A DNA stretch of 64,000 nt, taken from Mycobacteroides abscessus ATCC 19977. GTDB taxonomy: Bacteria > Actinomycetota > Actinomycetes > Mycobacteriales > Mycobacteriaceae. Below, in pieces: positions 56,502-64,000 of this stretch (its first letter is position 1; every line of letters begins with the position of its first letter). The DNA lies in assembly GCF_000069185.1 (NCBI RefSeq), contig NC_010397.1, forward strand, positions 682,001-746,000. Reading direction: 5' to 3'. The position numbers and the translations under genes are program-made. Below the pieces are notes generated by a model, which saw only the letters and a list, made by a program, of their open reading frames with translations, did not search any database and was not told the origin of the DNA.

Positions 56502-57074
56502 ATGACATCACGTATCGGTAAGGGCGCCGGACTGCTCGCTGCCGTTGTCGGCGCCGGTATCTTCCTCGCGCCGGGTGCGCTCGCGGCGCCGTCGCCGCCG
56601 GTTCCTCCCGGTCCGCCGCCCGGATACGACGGGCTGCCGTATCACAACATGCCCGGCCGGATCGGGCACCAACCCGGCGCCTATACATACATCCTCGGCT
56701 TCTGGATGCGGCCGCGGCGGGTGCTCGACGCGGCAGGCACCGGCGCCATGACCAACACCGATTCCGCCTCGGCCGAATATGGGATGCCCGGCTCGGAATT
56801 GGGCGTCGAACCGCTGCGGAACTCGACGCTGGGGGTCGCGCCGGGCGTGCGCCCAGAATCGCCGATGGACTCGATCGGAGCGCCCGACCCTGCCGGTGGC
56901 GTGGTGCCCGGGGCCAGCATGCCCGGTGCGGCTCCCGGCGGTCTGGAAGACCCGGTCCCGGGCACGCATCAACCACCACCGGAAACGGACAGTGAGTCCG
57001 TCCAACCGAAGGCCAATGGGACCATCGGGCCCGGCTCGCTGAACAGCGGCCCGGATCCTGCCGCCTCGCACTGA
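56502..57074 (+). CDS. Proline-rich secreted protein, copy A
   Basis: 190 residues. Signal peptide (LLAAVVGAGIFLAPGALA), then a Pro/Gly-rich chain: GPPPGYDGLPYHNMPG, WMRPRRVLDAAGTGAMTN and MPGSELGV recur in the next gene. No enzymatic motif; it could be a structural or porin-associated cell-wall protein. It starts 18 nt after the porin stop, so it is probably co-transcribed. Confidence 0.75.
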   Translation: MTSRIGKGAGLLAAVVGAGIFLAPGALAAPSPPVPPGPPPGYDGLPYHNMPGRIGHQPGAYTYILGFWMRPRRVLDAAGTGAMTNTDSASAEYGMPGSELGVEPLRNSTLGVAPGVRPESPMDSIGAPDPAGGVVPGASMPGAAPGGLEDPVPGTHQPPPETDSESVQPKANGTIGPGSLNSGPDPAASH

Positions 57075-57110
57075 ATTTCCCCGAGCCGCAATAAAACCCA
57101 AGGAATCTGC

Positions 57111-57680
57111 ATGAGATCTTGTACCCGCCGGGCCGGTGTCATCGTGGCGTTCGCCATCGCCGGCCTATTCGGCGCGCCCAGCGCGACCGCCGACCCATCG
57201 GTCCCGGGAGACCCGACCGGACAGATCTACACCCCGCCCGGCTACATCGGGTACTACCCGGGTGTTTATGGGCTGCAATCTATTTGGTCGCTGACCCCAC
57301 CGCCGCGGGTGCGCGACGCGGGCGGCACACGGGCCATGACCAACGCCGACCCCGAGTCCGCCCATGTCGGGATGCCGGGCGATCGCCTGGGTGTGCAGCT
57401 GAAACATGTCACGGTCAAACCGCATGAAGCCGGTCCGCTCGGTCAGGTGTTCGGGGCCCGCCCGTCGTCGCCCATGCAGCAGACCGCAGTGCCGGAGGCG
57501 GCCGGGGGCACCGCTCCGGGGGCGACGGCCGCTACCGGCCGGCAGAACATCCCCACCGGACAGCCCATGGGTCTGGAGGATCCGTCTCCCACTGGGAACC
57601 CGCCCGATCGGCCGATGCCGGGCCTCGAGGCCAGGCAACCGGCCCGCAGTGCGGCGGCCGCACCGGACACCGCGAACTGA
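57111..57680 (+). CDS. Proline-rich secreted protein, copy B
   Basis: 189 residues. Signal peptide (FAIAGLFGAPSATA), then GYIGYYPGVYGLQ, PPRVRDAGGTRAMTN and MPGDRLGV, clearly related to copy A through an RV(L/R)DA(A/G)GT..AMTN core. The C-terminus is Pro/Ala-rich and likely disordered. Tandem duplication downstream of a porin suggests a shared surface role. Confidence 0.75.
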   Translation: MRSCTRRAGVIVAFAIAGLFGAPSATADPSVPGDPTGQIYTPPGYIGYYPGVYGLQSIWSLTPPPRVRDAGGTRAMTNADPESAHVGMPGDRLGVQLKHVTVKPHEAGPLGQVFGARPSSPMQQTAVPEAAGGTAPGATAATGRQNIPTGQPMGLEDPSPTGNPPDRPMPGLEARQPARSAAAAPDTAN

Positions 57681-57728
57681 TCCAGGTGTCGGGACGGTGG
57701 CGCCCAACGGCTATCGGTGACCGATGGC

Positions 57729-58106
57729 CTACTCCTTGGGTGGGCACAGACAGAACGGATGTCCGTCCGGGTCCACCATCACCCGGTAGGAGTCGCCGCC
57801 TGGCTGCTCGGAGGCAACCGTGGCACCGAGACCCGTCGCTTGGTCGACAGCGGCACCGAGGTCGTTCACGCGGAAGTCGAGATGAAACTGCTGCGGGTGC
57901 TCCTGGCTGGGCCACTGTGGTGACGAATAGTTCTGTACGCCTTGGAAATTGATATTCTGTGAGCCGATCGCCGCCGATGCGTATCCGTATTCGGGATATT
58001 CACCCGTGACCGTGCCGCCCGTGAGGTCGGCATAGAAACGGGCCAGTCTGGAGGCGTCGGAGCAATCGATGGTGAACGCAAGCAGTTGGGTAACAGCAGT
58101 ACTCAT
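57729..58106 (-). CDS. VOC-family (glyoxalase-like) protein
   Basis: 125 residues, two beta-alpha-beta-beta-beta modules: FTIDCSDASRLARFYADLTGG and FHLDFRVNDLGAAVDQATGLG, ending PDGHPFCLC. VOC proteins use a metal or form a binding pocket for resistance, isomerases or dioxygenases; the role here is open. ATG 58106 is 26 bp from the divergent AraC gene. Confidence 0.85.
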   Translation of the reverse strand: MSTAVTQLLAFTIDCSDASRLARFYADLTGGTVTGEYPEYGYASAAIGSQNINFQGVQNYSSPQWPSQEHPQQFHLDFRVNDLGAAVDQATGLGATVASEQPGGDSYRVMVDPDGHPFCLCPPKE

Positions 58107-58132
58107 GTGCTCAGGCTGCCTAAGCTGAGGCG

Positions 58133-59002
58133 GTGCCGTCTTGGACCAACCCGACAGAACCACGGGAGGGCCTAGGTGCGGATCCGTGGCGCGCAGTAGT
58201 GCGTCCCGAAGGGCTGTTGCCGCGAATCGATCGAGTGGTGCTGCCGGGTCGCGGACCACTGCGCGATTGGGTGGAAAGGATTTGGTCGCTCTCCTGGGCC
58301 GAACCCGTACCGGCGGACTTCTCCGGTGTCATCGCCCACCCGACGGTACATCTCACGCTTGAGGGCGGGCCGCCGGGCGAGATTCGGCACGGGCATCGGC
58401 TTCCGGCCGGACTGCTGCACGGGGTGGTGACCGAGAGATTTGCCGTCGATCTGCCGGCACCCGGCTGGGTGGTCGGCTTGCATCTCAGGCCGGGAGCGAT
58501 CTTCGACCTAACCGGCACCGAGGCCAGCACGTGGACGGGTCGAGTGGTTCCCTGGGACCAGGCCTGGCCGGGCTGGGATCTGACGGCGGTATGGGAGGCG
58601 TGCGACGCGCGGGCTCGTGCCGAGGCAATCGAGAGGGCGGCACAAGAGATGTTGGGCGGTCGGCGGCCGACCGCCGACGGTCACCGTGCTCGCAGCGTCG
58701 AACGGTTGGTACGTACCGATCCGAGCATCGCATCGGTGGCGGATCTCGCCGCGAGGGCGGCGCTGTCCCAGCGCTCATTGCAGCGGTTGTGTCGCAGCCA
58801 CCTCGGAGTATCGCCACGCTGGCTGCTGCGGCGGGCTCGAGTGATCGATGCTCACCAGCTGCTTTCCGAGACCGATCTCGACGTCGCGGAGGTGGCGAGC
58901 CGGTTGGGCTGGTACGACCAGGCACATCTCACCCGCGACTACACCAAGCTGACAGGCACACCTCCGGTGCGGCTGCGCCAGGAACGGCGCGAAGGCCGCT
59001 AA
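58133..59002 (+). CDS. AraC-family transcriptional regulator
   Basis: 289 residues. The C-terminal domain has two helix-turn-helix motifs (ASVADLAARAALSQRSLQRLCRSHLGVSPRW; LDVAEVASRLGWYDQAHLTRDYTKLTG) in the AraC pattern. The N-terminal ~170 residues form the unknown sensor. GTG 58133 follows TAAGCT (58121-58126) by 6 nt, so it is leaderless. It is divergent from the VOC gene, a likely target. Confidence 0.88.
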   Translation: MPSWTNPTEPREGLGADPWRAVVRPEGLLPRIDRVVLPGRGPLRDWVERIWSLSWAEPVPADFSGVIAHPTVHLTLEGGPPGEIRHGHRLPAGLLHGVVTERFAVDLPAPGWVVGLHLRPGAIFDLTGTEASTWTGRVVPWDQAWPGWDLTAVWEACDARARAEAIERAAQEMLGGRRPTADGHRARSVERLVRTDPSIASVADLAARAALSQRSLQRLCRSHLGVSPRWLLRRARVIDAHQLLSETDLDVAEVASRLGWYDQAHLTRDYTKLTGTPPVRLRQERREGR

Positions 59003-59008
59003 ACGACA

Positions 59009-59061
59009 AGACCGCAACTGCGCACGTCGTTCTCCGGGTGGGAGGTGCGCAGTCGCGGTCT
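59009..59061. terminator. Bidirectional terminator-like hairpin between AraC and sseC
   Basis: Arms 59009-59025 and 59045-59061 (17 bp, one mismatch) around a 19-nt loop, in the 80-bp gap between convergent genes. It could end both transcripts. Confidence 0.55.
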
Positions 59062-59082
59062 CGACGAAGAGGCCTAGGCCAC

Positions 59083-59388
59083 TCAGCTTTCGATCTTGAT
59101 GTCGACCTCGTGGATGCCTGCGCCGGTGGGGCTCACCGTCGCGGTGCCGTTGCCGGCCGACGACAACGCCCGCAGCGTCCAATCGCCCGGTGCGGCGAAG
59201 AACCGGAAGTCGCCGGTCGCAGAGGCCACCACCTCGGCGGTGAACTCATCCGAGGAATCCAGCAGGCGCACAAAGGCGCCGCCCACCGTCTGGCCGTTGC
59301 CATCGACCACACGGCCGGTGATCACGGTTTCCTTCTCCACGTCAACGCCCGCCGGAATGGCCAGGCCCTGCTTCGGTGCACTGCACAT
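59083..59388 (-). CDS. sseC: SseC-like DUF1416 protein
   Basis: 101 residues, a compact beta-sandwich (VITGRVVDGNGQTVGGAFVRLLD; FRFFAAPGDWTLRALS). It is the SseC2 family, always paired with CysA-type thiosulfate sulfurtransferase in mycobacteria. Role unknown; perhaps sulfur transfer or assembly. ATG 59388 is 2 nt after the cysA2 stop. Last gene of the sulfur operon. Confidence 0.9.
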   Translation of the reverse strand: MCSAPKQGLAIPAGVDVEKETVITGRVVDGNGQTVGGAFVRLLDSSDEFTAEVVASATGDFRFFAAPGDWTLRALSSAGNGTATVSPTGAGIHEVDIKIES

Positions 59389-59390
59389 AA

Positions 59391-60224
59391 CTAGCTTCCC
59401 AACTCGATCGGGGCTCCCACGAGAGAGCCGTATTCGGTCCAACTGCCGTCGTAGTTCTTCACGTTCTGGTGTCCCAGGATCTCCTGCAACACGAACCAGG
59501 TGTGCGAGGAACGCTCACCGATGCGGCAGTACGCGATGGTTTCCTTCTGGCCGTCCAGCCCGGCATCGGCGTAGAGCTTGGCCAGCTCTTCATCCGACTT
59601 GAAGGTGCCGTCCTCGGCGGCGGCCTTGCTCCAGGGAACGTTGATGGCGCCGGGCACGTGCCCGGGGCGCTGGCTCTGTTCCTGCGGCAGATGCGCGGGA
59701 GCCAGGATCTTGCCGGAGAACTCATCGGGCGACCGCACATCCACGAGGTTCTTCGTCCCGATCGCGGCAATCACCTCGTCACGGAACGCGCGGATCGTGT
59801 TGTCGGGCGCGGCCGCCTGGTATGAGGTCGCCGGGCGCGAGACCGTGTCGGTGGACAGCGGGCGGCCATCCAGCTCCCACTTCTTGCGGCCTCCGTCGAG
59901 CAGCTTCACGTCCCGGTGCCCGTACAGCTTGAAGTACCAGTACGCGTACGCCGCGAACCAGTTGTTGTTGCCGCCGTACAGAACCACGGTGTCGTCATTG
60001 CTGATGCCCTTGTCGGACAGCAGCTTCGAGAACTGCTGCTGGTCGACGAAGTCGCGCTTGACGGCGTCCTGCAGATCGGTCTTCCAGTCCAGCTTGACGG
60101 CGCCCTCGATGTGGCCGACGTCGTACGCGCTGGTGTCCTCGTCCACCTCCACGAACACTGTGTTGGGGGCGGAAAGATTGTCTTGCGCCCATTGGGCGGA
60201 GACCAGTACGTCAGAGCGGGCCAT
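59391..60224 (-). CDS. cysA2: Thiosulfate sulfurtransferase (rhodanese)
   Basis: 277 residues, two rhodanese domains with the active cysteine Cys233 in AYCRIGERSSH (CRIGER loop) of the second. The enzyme moves the outer sulfur of thiosulfate to cyanide or a thiol acceptor such as mycothiol or thioredoxin-like proteins. ATG 60224 has a GAAGGAAA ribosome site. Operon: DUF4395-cysA2-sseC under the polycysteine leader. Confidence 0.95.
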   Translation of the reverse strand: MARSDVLVSAQWAQDNLSAPNTVFVEVDEDTSAYDVGHIEGAVKLDWKTDLQDAVKRDFVDQQQFSKLLSDKGISNDDTVVLYGGNNNWFAAYAYWYFKLYGHRDVKLLDGGRKKWELDGRPLSTDTVSRPATSYQAAAPDNTIRAFRDEVIAAIGTKNLVDVRSPDEFSGKILAPAHLPQEQSQRPGHVPGAINVPWSKAAAEDGTFKSDEELAKLYADAGLDGQKETIAYCRIGERSSHTWFVLQEILGHQNVKNYDGSWTEYGSLVGAPIELGS

Positions 60225-60251
60225 ATAAAGGATTTCCTTCCGTGTTGTTGA

Positions 60252-60725
60252 TTACTGGGCAGACGGTTGGGTGCGGCGGAGGCGGGTGATCAGGGGGTAG
60301 ATCTGGCAGCCCAGGCAGATGCCGAAGGCAGCGTTCAGAAAGGCCGCGCCGAGTGCGAGGGCGGTGGCGATCACACCGAGCAATGTGACGCCCGTGGCAA
60401 ACCCGACGGTGCCGACGGCGGCGAAGGTGAAGCCCAGCAACTGCGCGAACTGCAGCGGGGGGACCGGCTCACGTTCGGTCACCGGGCTCAGCCGAGGCTG
60501 GATCAATGTCCGGAAGATCGTTCCGTACGGGGCGCGATGCGGGCCTAACAGCGCACCGATCGCGAACACCACAGCTTGGAGCCCCAGGATCACCGCGGCG
60601 GCGGTCGGCGAAACGGCCGACACGGCCAGCGTGATGATGAGAACCGTGGTGGTGACCCAGGCGGAAAAGCGAGGGCCACGGACGTCAACCTGACTGATTG
60701 CAGGCGTTGTGTTGGCAGTGGTCAT
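60252..60725 (-). CDS. DUF4395 integral membrane protein
   Basis: 157 residues. Four hydrophobic segments, RGPRFSAWVTTTVLIITLAVSAVSP at the start, and FLNAAFGICLGCQIYPL near the C-terminus with a CxxC-like pair. DUF4395 proteins are commonly found beside thiosulfate sulfurtransferases and may move sulfur or electrons across the membrane (inference from context). First full gene of the operon, 69 nt after the leader-peptide stop. Confidence 0.88.
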   Translation of the reverse strand: MTTANTTPAISQVDVRGPRFSAWVTTTVLIITLAVSAVSPTAAAVILGLQAVVFAIGALLGPHRAPYGTIFRTLIQPRLSPVTEREPVPPLQFAQLLGFTFAAVGTVGFATGVTLLGVIATALALGAAFLNAAFGICLGCQIYPLITRLRRTQPSAQ

Positions 60726-60794
60726 GGGTTGTTGTGCTCCTAAGGGTGGCGGACATGGCTACACCTGTTTCGGCACACTCAAAGGTGGCCGCGA
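60726..60794 (-). promoter_or_regulatory. Attenuator region between leader peptide and DUF4395 gene
   Basis: This 69-nt interval holds an inverted repeat (GGCCACCT with AGGTGTAGCC on the minus strand) and a TAGGAG ribosome site 11-12 nt before ATG 60725. A ribosome stalled on the Cys codons could change the pairing and expose or hide this site. Confidence 0.5.
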
Positions 60795-60881
60795 TTAGCA
60801 GCAACAACAGCAGCAGCCCGCGACGCGGCACAGATCGACGGCGCGTCGTTTCGTGAGCATCGGCTCAAGGCGGGCTAGCAC
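60795..60881 (-). CDS. Leaderless polycysteine leader peptide
   Basis: A 28-residue ORF from GTG 60881 (or ATG 60860) ending in six consecutive cysteines encoded TGC TGC TGT TGT TGC TGC, then TAA. The preceding motif RRAVDLCRVAG is shared by leader peptides ahead of actinobacterial sulfur genes. A TAAACT -10 at 60889-60894 lies exactly 7 nt before the GTG, so the mRNA starts at the start codon. Known mycobacterial polycysteine sORFs act as cysteine-responsive attenuators; here it precedes the DUF4395-cysA2-sseC operon. Too short for ordinary gene callers. Confidence 0.85.
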   Translation of the reverse strand: MLARLEPMLTKRRAVDLCRVAGCCCCCC

Positions 60882-60888
60882 GGCGACG

Positions 60889-60894
60889 AGTTTA
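60889..60894 (-). promoter_or_regulatory. -10 box of the polycysteine leader
   Basis: On the minus strand TAAACT overlaps the thiX stop codon (TAA) and is followed by 7 nt and then the leader GTG. The sulfur operon thus has an internal promoter inside the end of thiX. Confidence 0.7.
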
Positions 60895-61359
60895 CCCCGG
60901 CTGCGTCATGCCCTGCAGCGCAGTACGCAGGTCCGTTGCCTTGGGTACCCCGGAGACCCGATAGGCCTGGCGTCCGGTGGCGTCGAAGATGAAGGTTGTC
61001 GGCAGTGACAACACCGAGAGCACCCGTGCGGCGTCCGGGTTGGCATCGATGTCGACCTCTATATGTGCGACCTCGGGATGATCGGCCGATACCTGATCGA
61101 CAACCCGGCGAACCGCGGCGCACGGTCCGCACCACACCGCACTGAAGTGCACGATTGTCGGCCCGGTAGCGGACAGCTCGATGCCGGGCGGGGCCTGGAC
61201 GTCATCCGTCCCACCGGGGCCTTCACGGAGCTTGCCGGATCTGCTCTTGATGGCGACAGCGATGAGGCTCGACGCCAGCAGCGCGACCGCAATCGCGATG
61301 ACCGCGGTCACGAGTGGCGACGATCCGCTGGCGTGGAGAGCGGACAGGTCCGACGTCAT
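60892..61359 (-). CDS. thiX: Membrane-anchored thioredoxin-like protein
   Basis: 155 residues: one N-terminal membrane helix (VTAVIAIAVALLASSLIAVA) then a thioredoxin domain with WCGPC in the HFSAVWCGPC loop and the cis-Pro LPTTF. It probably reduces or transfers disulfides or persulfides facing the side the domain occupies. ATG 61359 overlaps the LmeA stop (ATGA), so the two are co-transcribed. Counterpart of Rv0816c. Confidence 0.92.
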   Translation of the reverse strand: MTSDLSALHASGSSPLVTAVIAIAVALLASSLIAVAIKSRSGKLREGPGGTDDVQAPPGIELSATGPTIVHFSAVWCGPCAAVRRVVDQVSADHPEVAHIEVDIDANPDAARVLSVLSLPTTFIFDATGRQAYRVSGVPKATDLRTALQGMTQPG

Positions 61360-62171
61360 GACTGTTTGAACGCGTCCAGGGAGATCGTTACTCCCTCGGC
61401 GATACCTTCGATGATCACATCTGATCCACGTGCACCGACCGTGGTTGGTTCGATGGCGAACGGGAGCTTTTGCCGTGGGACCACCTTGGTGAAGGCGGCG
61501 AACACGCCGGCTTGCTGTTCCTCGGGCACATCGCGATCTGCCGTTCCGGGGCCGGTCACCACGGACGTTGCGACGAGCTGTAGATCTGTCTTGTCCGGCC
61601 CGCCGACGGACACGTCGACCGAAACGGTCACCTTGTGTTGGAACTCACCCGTCTTGGGCGTGCCGGTGAACAGCAGACCGGTGCCCGTCGAAATGCCCGA
61701 CTCGGTGGTGCCGCCGGTGGCGTCGTTCTGTTCCCGGGGAGGCGGCTCGACGGCCAGGTCGTTGATTCCGATGAACCGGCCCAGGTGATTCGAGTCGATG
61801 ATGATCCGGCTCTCGAGGCGGTCCACCCGCAACGGGGAGTCCGGGCGGATCAGCCAGGACGCCCGCGACACGTCGATGCCGTGCAGCGTGCCTTCCAACG
61901 TTGCCTTGCCCGTCTCGGCGTGGTCGACGCCGTGCGCCTTGATCTCGATTTCCTTGTATCGATGTCTCAGGGCCTGCGGAATGAACGGAAACACCAGAAT
62001 GGCCACCGACGGATCGGAGCTCAGATTGGCCTCGGTACGCAGCGTCCGGGACAGCCGGTATTCGGCGAAAATCGCAAATCCGAAGTCGGTGCCCGTGGCC
62101 GCGAGCGCCAGGGCACACACCGCCGCGATGGTGGCGATCAGGGGCTTGCGCATTCGCATATTCTGGCGCAT
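61356..62171 (-). CDS. lmeA: LmeA-like lipomannan elongation factor (DUF2993)
   Basis: 271 residues. N-terminal signal/anchor ([19 protein letters not shown]), then the DUF2993 body ([39 protein letters not shown]). In mycobacteria the homologue (Rv0817c/MSMEG_5785 from memory) is a periplasmic phosphoinositide-binding protein that helps elongate lipomannan. ATG 62171 is used; ATG 62159 is an alternative. Divergent from glnR. Confidence 0.9.
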   Translation of the reverse strand: MRQNMRMRKPLIATIAAVCALALAATGTDFGFAIFAEYRLSRTLRTEANLSSDPSVAILVFPFIPQALRHRYKEIEIKAHGVDHAETGKATLEGTLHGIDVSRASWLIRPDSPLRVDRLESRIIIDSNHLGRFIGINDLAVEPPPREQNDATGGTTESGISTGTGLLFTGTPKTGEFQHKVTVSVDVSVGGPDKTDLQLVATSVVTGPGTADRDVPEEQQAGVFAAFTKVVPRQKLPFAIEPTTVGARGSDVIIEGIAEGVTISLDAFKQS

Positions 62172-62302
62172 TGCCGCGGGACCGCCGCTCCCGACAGGCC
62201 CCGCCGATGCTCACACGAGCGGCTCATCCGCGCTTACCAGCAGGTGGCGCGGTACATTATGGAACACCTGGAGACCGAAGCACCCGGGTGTTGGAGGGCT
62301 CG

Positions 62303-63094
62303 TTGGACCTGTTGCTGTTGACCGCTGACCCAAATCCCGATGGGGTGCTGCCGTCCCTGTCGCTGCTGGCCCATACCGTGCGACCGGTACCCAGCGAGGT
62401 GTCCTCGCTGTTAGAGGCGGGCGCCGCAGACGTGGCCATCGTCGATGCCCGCACCGATCTGGCCTCCGCGCGGGGGCTGTGCCGGCTGCTCGGCGCGGCC
62501 GGGTCGTCGGTTCCCGTGGTCGCTGTGGTCAACGAGGGCAGCCTGGTGGCGGTCAACGTCGACTGGGGTCTGGACGACATCCTGCTGCCCGGAACGGGCC
62601 CTGCCGAGATCGATGCCCGGCTGCGCCTGCTGGTGGGCCGTCGCGCGGGTGCGGTCAACGTCGAGAACGCCAGCAAGGTGGTACTCGGTGAACTGGTCAT
62701 CGATGAGGGCACCTACACCGCGCGCCTACGCGGCCGCCCGCTTGATCTCACCTACAAGGAATTCGAGCTGCTGAAGTATCTGGCGCAGCACGCCGGCCGC
62801 GTTTTCACCAGGGCTCAGCTGCTGCAAGAGGTCTGGGGATACGACTTCTTCGGCGGTACACGCACCGTGGATGTGCACGTGCGACGGCTGCGCGCGAAGT
62901 TGGGCGGTGAATACGAATCGTTGATCGGCACCGTACGCAACGTCGGCTACAAGGCGGTGCGCCCGCCGCGCGCCAAGGGCGAGCCCGGCCCGTCCGCGGC
63001 CGATGACGACGACGAGTCCGATATCGACGATCTTGACGACGACGGTACCGATCAGGACATCGCCTCCGAACCGGGGGCGATCAACGCGGGGTGA
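62303..63094 (+). CDS. glnR: GlnR/OmpR-family response regulator
   Basis: 263 residues: an N-terminal receiver-like domain ([25 protein letters not shown]) and a C-terminal winged-helix DNA-binding domain ([51 protein letters not shown]). In actinobacteria GlnR controls nitrogen metabolism without a dedicated kinase and lacks normal phosphorylation. TTG 62303 is chosen because GGAGGG lies 4 nt before it; GTG 62288 is another start. A highly acidic tail ([14 protein letters not shown]) is unusual. Confidence 0.92.
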   Translation: MDLLLLTADPNPDGVLPSLSLLAHTVRPVPSEVSSLLEAGAADVAIVDARTDLASARGLCRLLGAAGSSVPVVAVVNEGSLVAVNVDWGLDDILLPGTGPAEIDARLRLLVGRRAGAVNVENASKVVLGELVIDEGTYTARLRGRPLDLTYKEFELLKYLAQHAGRVFTRAQLLQEVWGYDFFGGTRTVDVHVRRLRAKLGGEYESLIGTVRNVGYKAVRPPRAKGEPGPSAADDDDESDIDDLDDDGTDQDIASEPGAINAG

Positions 63095-63116
63095 ATCTCC
63101 GACTAGCGTTGGCGGT

Positions 63117-64000
63117 ATGACCGAATGGGTCCCGCTTCTCGATAATCGGCGCCAACTACAGATCCGCGAGTTGATTGTCGAGGCCACCCGCGCCGACGGC
63201 ATCGCCCCGGTGGGTGAACAGGTATTGCGCGAGCTGCGGGGAACCGGCGCCAAGCACCTGGTTGCCGAGGATGGCGACGATGTGGCCGCATTCCTCAATT
63301 TGGTGGTGCCCGATGAGGCAGCCTCCGAGAACGCCACGGCGATGGCCGAATTGGTGGTGGCGCCGGCCGCACGCCGCCGCGGGATCGGTTCGGCGATGGT
63401 GAGAGAAGCACTCGCCGAAGGTGGTGCGGGCACGCGGGTCTGGGCTCACGGTGATCTACCTGCCGCCCAGTCGCTCGCCACGAAGCTGGGGCTGGTGGCG
63501 CTGCGACGGCTGCATCAGATGCGGCGCGCATTGGCCGATCTGCCCGCGATACGCGTGGACGCCAGTGTCACGGTCCGGCACTACCTTGGGCCCCAAGATG
63601 ATTCGGACCTGCTGCGTGTCAACAATGCGGCGTTCTCCTGGCATCCGGAACAGGGTGGCTGGACACCAGGGGATCTGGCCGACCGGTTTGCCGAACCCTG
63701 GTTCGACCCGCGGGGATTGTTCCTGGCGCATGACGTGCAGACCGCCAAGCTGCTCGGGTTCCATTGGACCAAAAGGCATTTGGACAAGCCGGGCATGGGT
63801 GAGGTGTACATCGTGGGAGTGGACCCCGCCGCACAGGGCCGAGGGCTGGGGCACCTACTGACCCTGGTGGGGTTGCATCACCTTGCCGGCCTCGGCCTGG
63901 AGACCGTGTTGCTGTACGTCGAATCGGACAATCAGGCGGCGTTGCGGACGTACGAGCGGCTGGGGTTTGCGGTGGCGCTCACCGATGCCGCCTACGGTCG
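63117..64000 (+). CDS. mshD: Mycothiol synthase (C-terminus cut by window edge)
   Basis: At least 294 residues. MshD acetylates Cys-GlcN-Ins to finish mycothiol, the main mycobacterial thiol. Tandem GNAT domains: AELVVAPAARRRGIGSAMV (acetyl-CoA loop of domain 1) near residue 75 and VYIVGVDPAAQGRGLGHLL (loop of domain 2) near residue 230, then YVESDNQAALRTYERLGF. ATG 63117 follows TAGCGT (63104-63109) by 7 nt, leaderless. No stop within the window. Confidence 0.95.
   Translation, partial: MTEWVPLLDNRRQLQIRELIVEATRADGIAPVGEQVLRELRGTGAKHLVAEDGDDVAAFLNLVVPDEAASENATAMAELVVAPAARRRGIGSAMVREALAEGGAGTRVWAHGDLPAAQSLATKLGLVALRRLHQMRRALADLPAIRVDASVTVRHYLGPQDDSDLLRVNNAAFSWHPEQGGWTPGDLADRFAEPWFDPRGLFLAHDVQTAKLLGFHWTKRHLDKPGMGEVYIVGVDPAAQGRGLGHLLTLVGLHHLAGLGLETVLLYVESDNQAALRTYERLGFAVALTDAAYG

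Noticed and set aside
1..64000. CRISPR arrays, rRNA or insertion sequences
   Set aside because: No regularly spaced repeats, rRNA sequence or transposase with terminal repeats is visible anywhere.

Overview
The window is high-GC, gene-dense mycobacterial DNA. The markers are an MspA-family porin, mycothiol synthase (mshD), LmeA, GlnR, an encapsulin/DyP pair, and many GTG starts placed 6-7 nt after a TANNNT -10 box (leaderless genes). Gene order follows, from memory, the purD-to-mshD block of M. tuberculosis (Rv0772-Rv0819) with rapid-grower insertions. A Mycobacteroides abscessus/chelonae-type organism is the best guess; species cannot be fixed from sequence alone.

Layout. 1-2133: a D-aminoacylase-type amidohydrolase (cut by the window edge) divergent from a TetR regulator. 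2178-10210: purD, two Tat-exported esterases, an aminotransferase, a TetR regulator, purB, a membrane protein and purC. 10207-18370: oligopeptidase B, an SDR, an MFS sugar porter, glutathione peroxidase, a DUF2334 protein, a ketosteroid-dehydrogenase-like flavoprotein and an MBL-fold hydrolase. 18422-19335: purS-purQ. 19411-21212: encapsulin shell plus DyP peroxidase cargo. 21246-31852: M18 aminopeptidase, a mycothiol-dependent-isomerase-fold protein, two paralogous lipoproteins around a DoxX-like gene, purL, a membrane alpha/beta hydrolase, a CPBP protease, an exported protein and an SCP-like protein. 31849-34792: a large DoxX protein divergent from purF.

34789-50473 separates purF from purM, which I recall as neighbours in M. 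tuberculosis. It holds regulators, SDR enzymes, a complete peptide ABC transporter, a secreted lipase, an amidase and a Rieske oxygenase/reductase pair. 50534-54911: purM, a DUF3073 protein, YgfZ, aminodeoxychorismate lyase, an unexplained structured transcript and a nitrobindin-like protein preceded by a 32-residue membrane peptide. 55088-59002: exported proteins, an MspA-type porin, two paralogous proline-rich secreted proteins, a VOC protein and an AraC regulator.

59083-64000 is a sulfur/thiol and cell-envelope region: sseC, cysA2 and a DUF4395 gene lie behind a leaderless polycysteine leader peptide that looks like a cysteine-responsive attenuator. Upstream come thiX, lmeA, glnR and mshD.

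Eight purine genes (purD, B, C, S, Q, L, F, M) are scattered through the window, so the synthesis of IMP and AMP from PRPP is the backbone of the locus. Three ~65-bp long-arm palindromes, six convergent gene pairs whose stop codons overlap by exactly 4 bp, and several candidate operators are the main non-coding structures.
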